Shown here one piece after another: positions 5,149 through 5,259 of a DNA stretch of 5,259 bases. A program made the position numbers and the translations under genes. Positions within the stretch are counted from its first letter, which is position 1. Every line of letters starts with the position of its first letter. The stretch is from Acidimicrobiia bacterium. Its GTDB lineage: Bacteria; Actinomycetota; Acidimicrobiia; Spongiisociales; SHLN01. The stretch covers positions 1-5,259 of the forward strand of contig JAUXJL010000173.1 of assembly GCA_030624805.1 (NCBI GenBank), read 5' to 3'. Below the pieces are notes generated by a model, which was not told the origin of the DNA, did no database searches, and worked only from the letters and a program-made list of their open reading frames with translations.

Positions 5149-5259
5149 ATGTCTATGACCATGGCGAAGTTCTTGGAGATCAACTCCCACTTGTCAACAG
5201 AGCGCAGAAAGGCCATCGAGGTCACACCGTCGGCCATGGCTGAGTTGTATGTGGTGACC
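5139..5259 (-). CDS. Unrecognised protein, C-terminal 39 residues (partial, preferred reading)
   Basis: The minus strand is open from the right edge to a TAG at 5141-5139, encoding 39 residues that end WELISKNFAMVIDMQD. I do not recognise the family. The tail has a mixed, soluble-looking composition with an alternating hydrophobic segment near the end. I favour this strand over the plus-strand alternative for three reasons. About 80% of third positions are G/C and G+C at first positions exceeds that at second positions, as in real high-GC genes. A terminator-like hairpin overlaps the stop. The plus-strand start also lacks a ribosome binding site. In this reading the gene converges on tRNA-Thr. 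Only about 120 bases are visible, so the call is tentative. Confidence 0.42.
   Translation of the reverse strand, partial: VTTYNSAMADGVTSMAFLRSVDKWELISKNFAMVIDMQD
5149..5259 (+). CDS. Alternative reading: start of an unrecognised plus-strand protein
   Basis: A plus-strand frame opens with closely spaced in-frame ATGs (5149, 5155, 5161) and stays open to the right edge for 37 codons (MSMTMAKFLEINSHLS...). It shares third-position columns with the minus-strand frame, so it has the same high third-position G/C. There is no Shine-Dalgarno sequence at a usable distance, and second positions are slightly more GC-rich than first positions, which argues against it. A leaderless start is possible in actinomycetes. 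The two readings are mutually exclusive in practice, and this is the less likely one. Confidence 0.25.
   Translation, partial: MSMTMAKFLEINSHLSTERRKAIEVTPSAMAELYVVT

Noticed and set aside
4962..5259. Integrative element inserted at the tRNA-Thr 3' end
   Set aside because: The tRNA is intact, but no repeat of its 3' end and no integrase-like sequence are visible in the 220 bases that follow. An element further right cannot be excluded.
1..5259. CRISPR array, insertion sequence, toxin-antitoxin pair or defence genes
   Set aside because: No regularly spaced repeats, transposase motifs or small paired genes are seen. The window is almost entirely core DNA-metabolism genes, so no undescribed system can be supported here.

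Overview
This window is a GC-rich bacterial chromosome segment carrying mainly housekeeping genes. It reads as an actinomycete. The topoisomerase I has several GR[FY]GP[FY]-type C-terminal repeats and a lysine tail, third codon positions are mostly G or C, GTG starts are used, and topA is followed by a membrane protein, thymidylate kinase and clamp-loader delta'. A lineage near Acidimicrobiia is my guess; the sequence alone does not settle it.

Layout. Bases 1-1563 hold the 3' part of topA, which enters from the left edge without its Toprim domain and catalytic tyrosine. A GC-rich hairpin overlaps the topA stop codon. A short non-coding stretch follows, with degenerate 7-bp tandem repeats and an 11-bp inverted repeat. 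Three same-strand, overlapping genes come next: an MFS_3-like transporter (to 3127), tmk (3124-3738) and holB (3713-4762). The first junction overlaps by 4 bases and the second by 26, so they look like one translationally coupled operon. About 200 bases of non-coding DNA with a G-rich tract lead to a complete tRNA-Thr(CGU) gene with encoded CCA (4962-5036). The last 220 bases contain hairpins and the edge of a further gene. A minus-strand C-terminal end (stop at 5139-5141) is my preferred reading, and a plus-strand start at 5149 is the alternative.

How the genes relate. TopA relaxes negative supercoils, Tmk makes dTDP for DNA synthesis, and delta' is part of the clamp loader that puts the sliding clamp on DNA. 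Together they form a DNA replication and topology block. The transporter is the odd member. Its 4-base overlap with tmk matters because, as I recall, Streptomyces carries a protein in this position with a membrane domain joined to thymidylate kinase.

I found no defence system, mobile element, CRISPR array or clear novel system. The points most worth checking are small: the tRNA-arm-like copy after the tRNA, the duplicated G-rich motif, the repeat-rich topA-MFS gap and the unassigned gene at the right edge.
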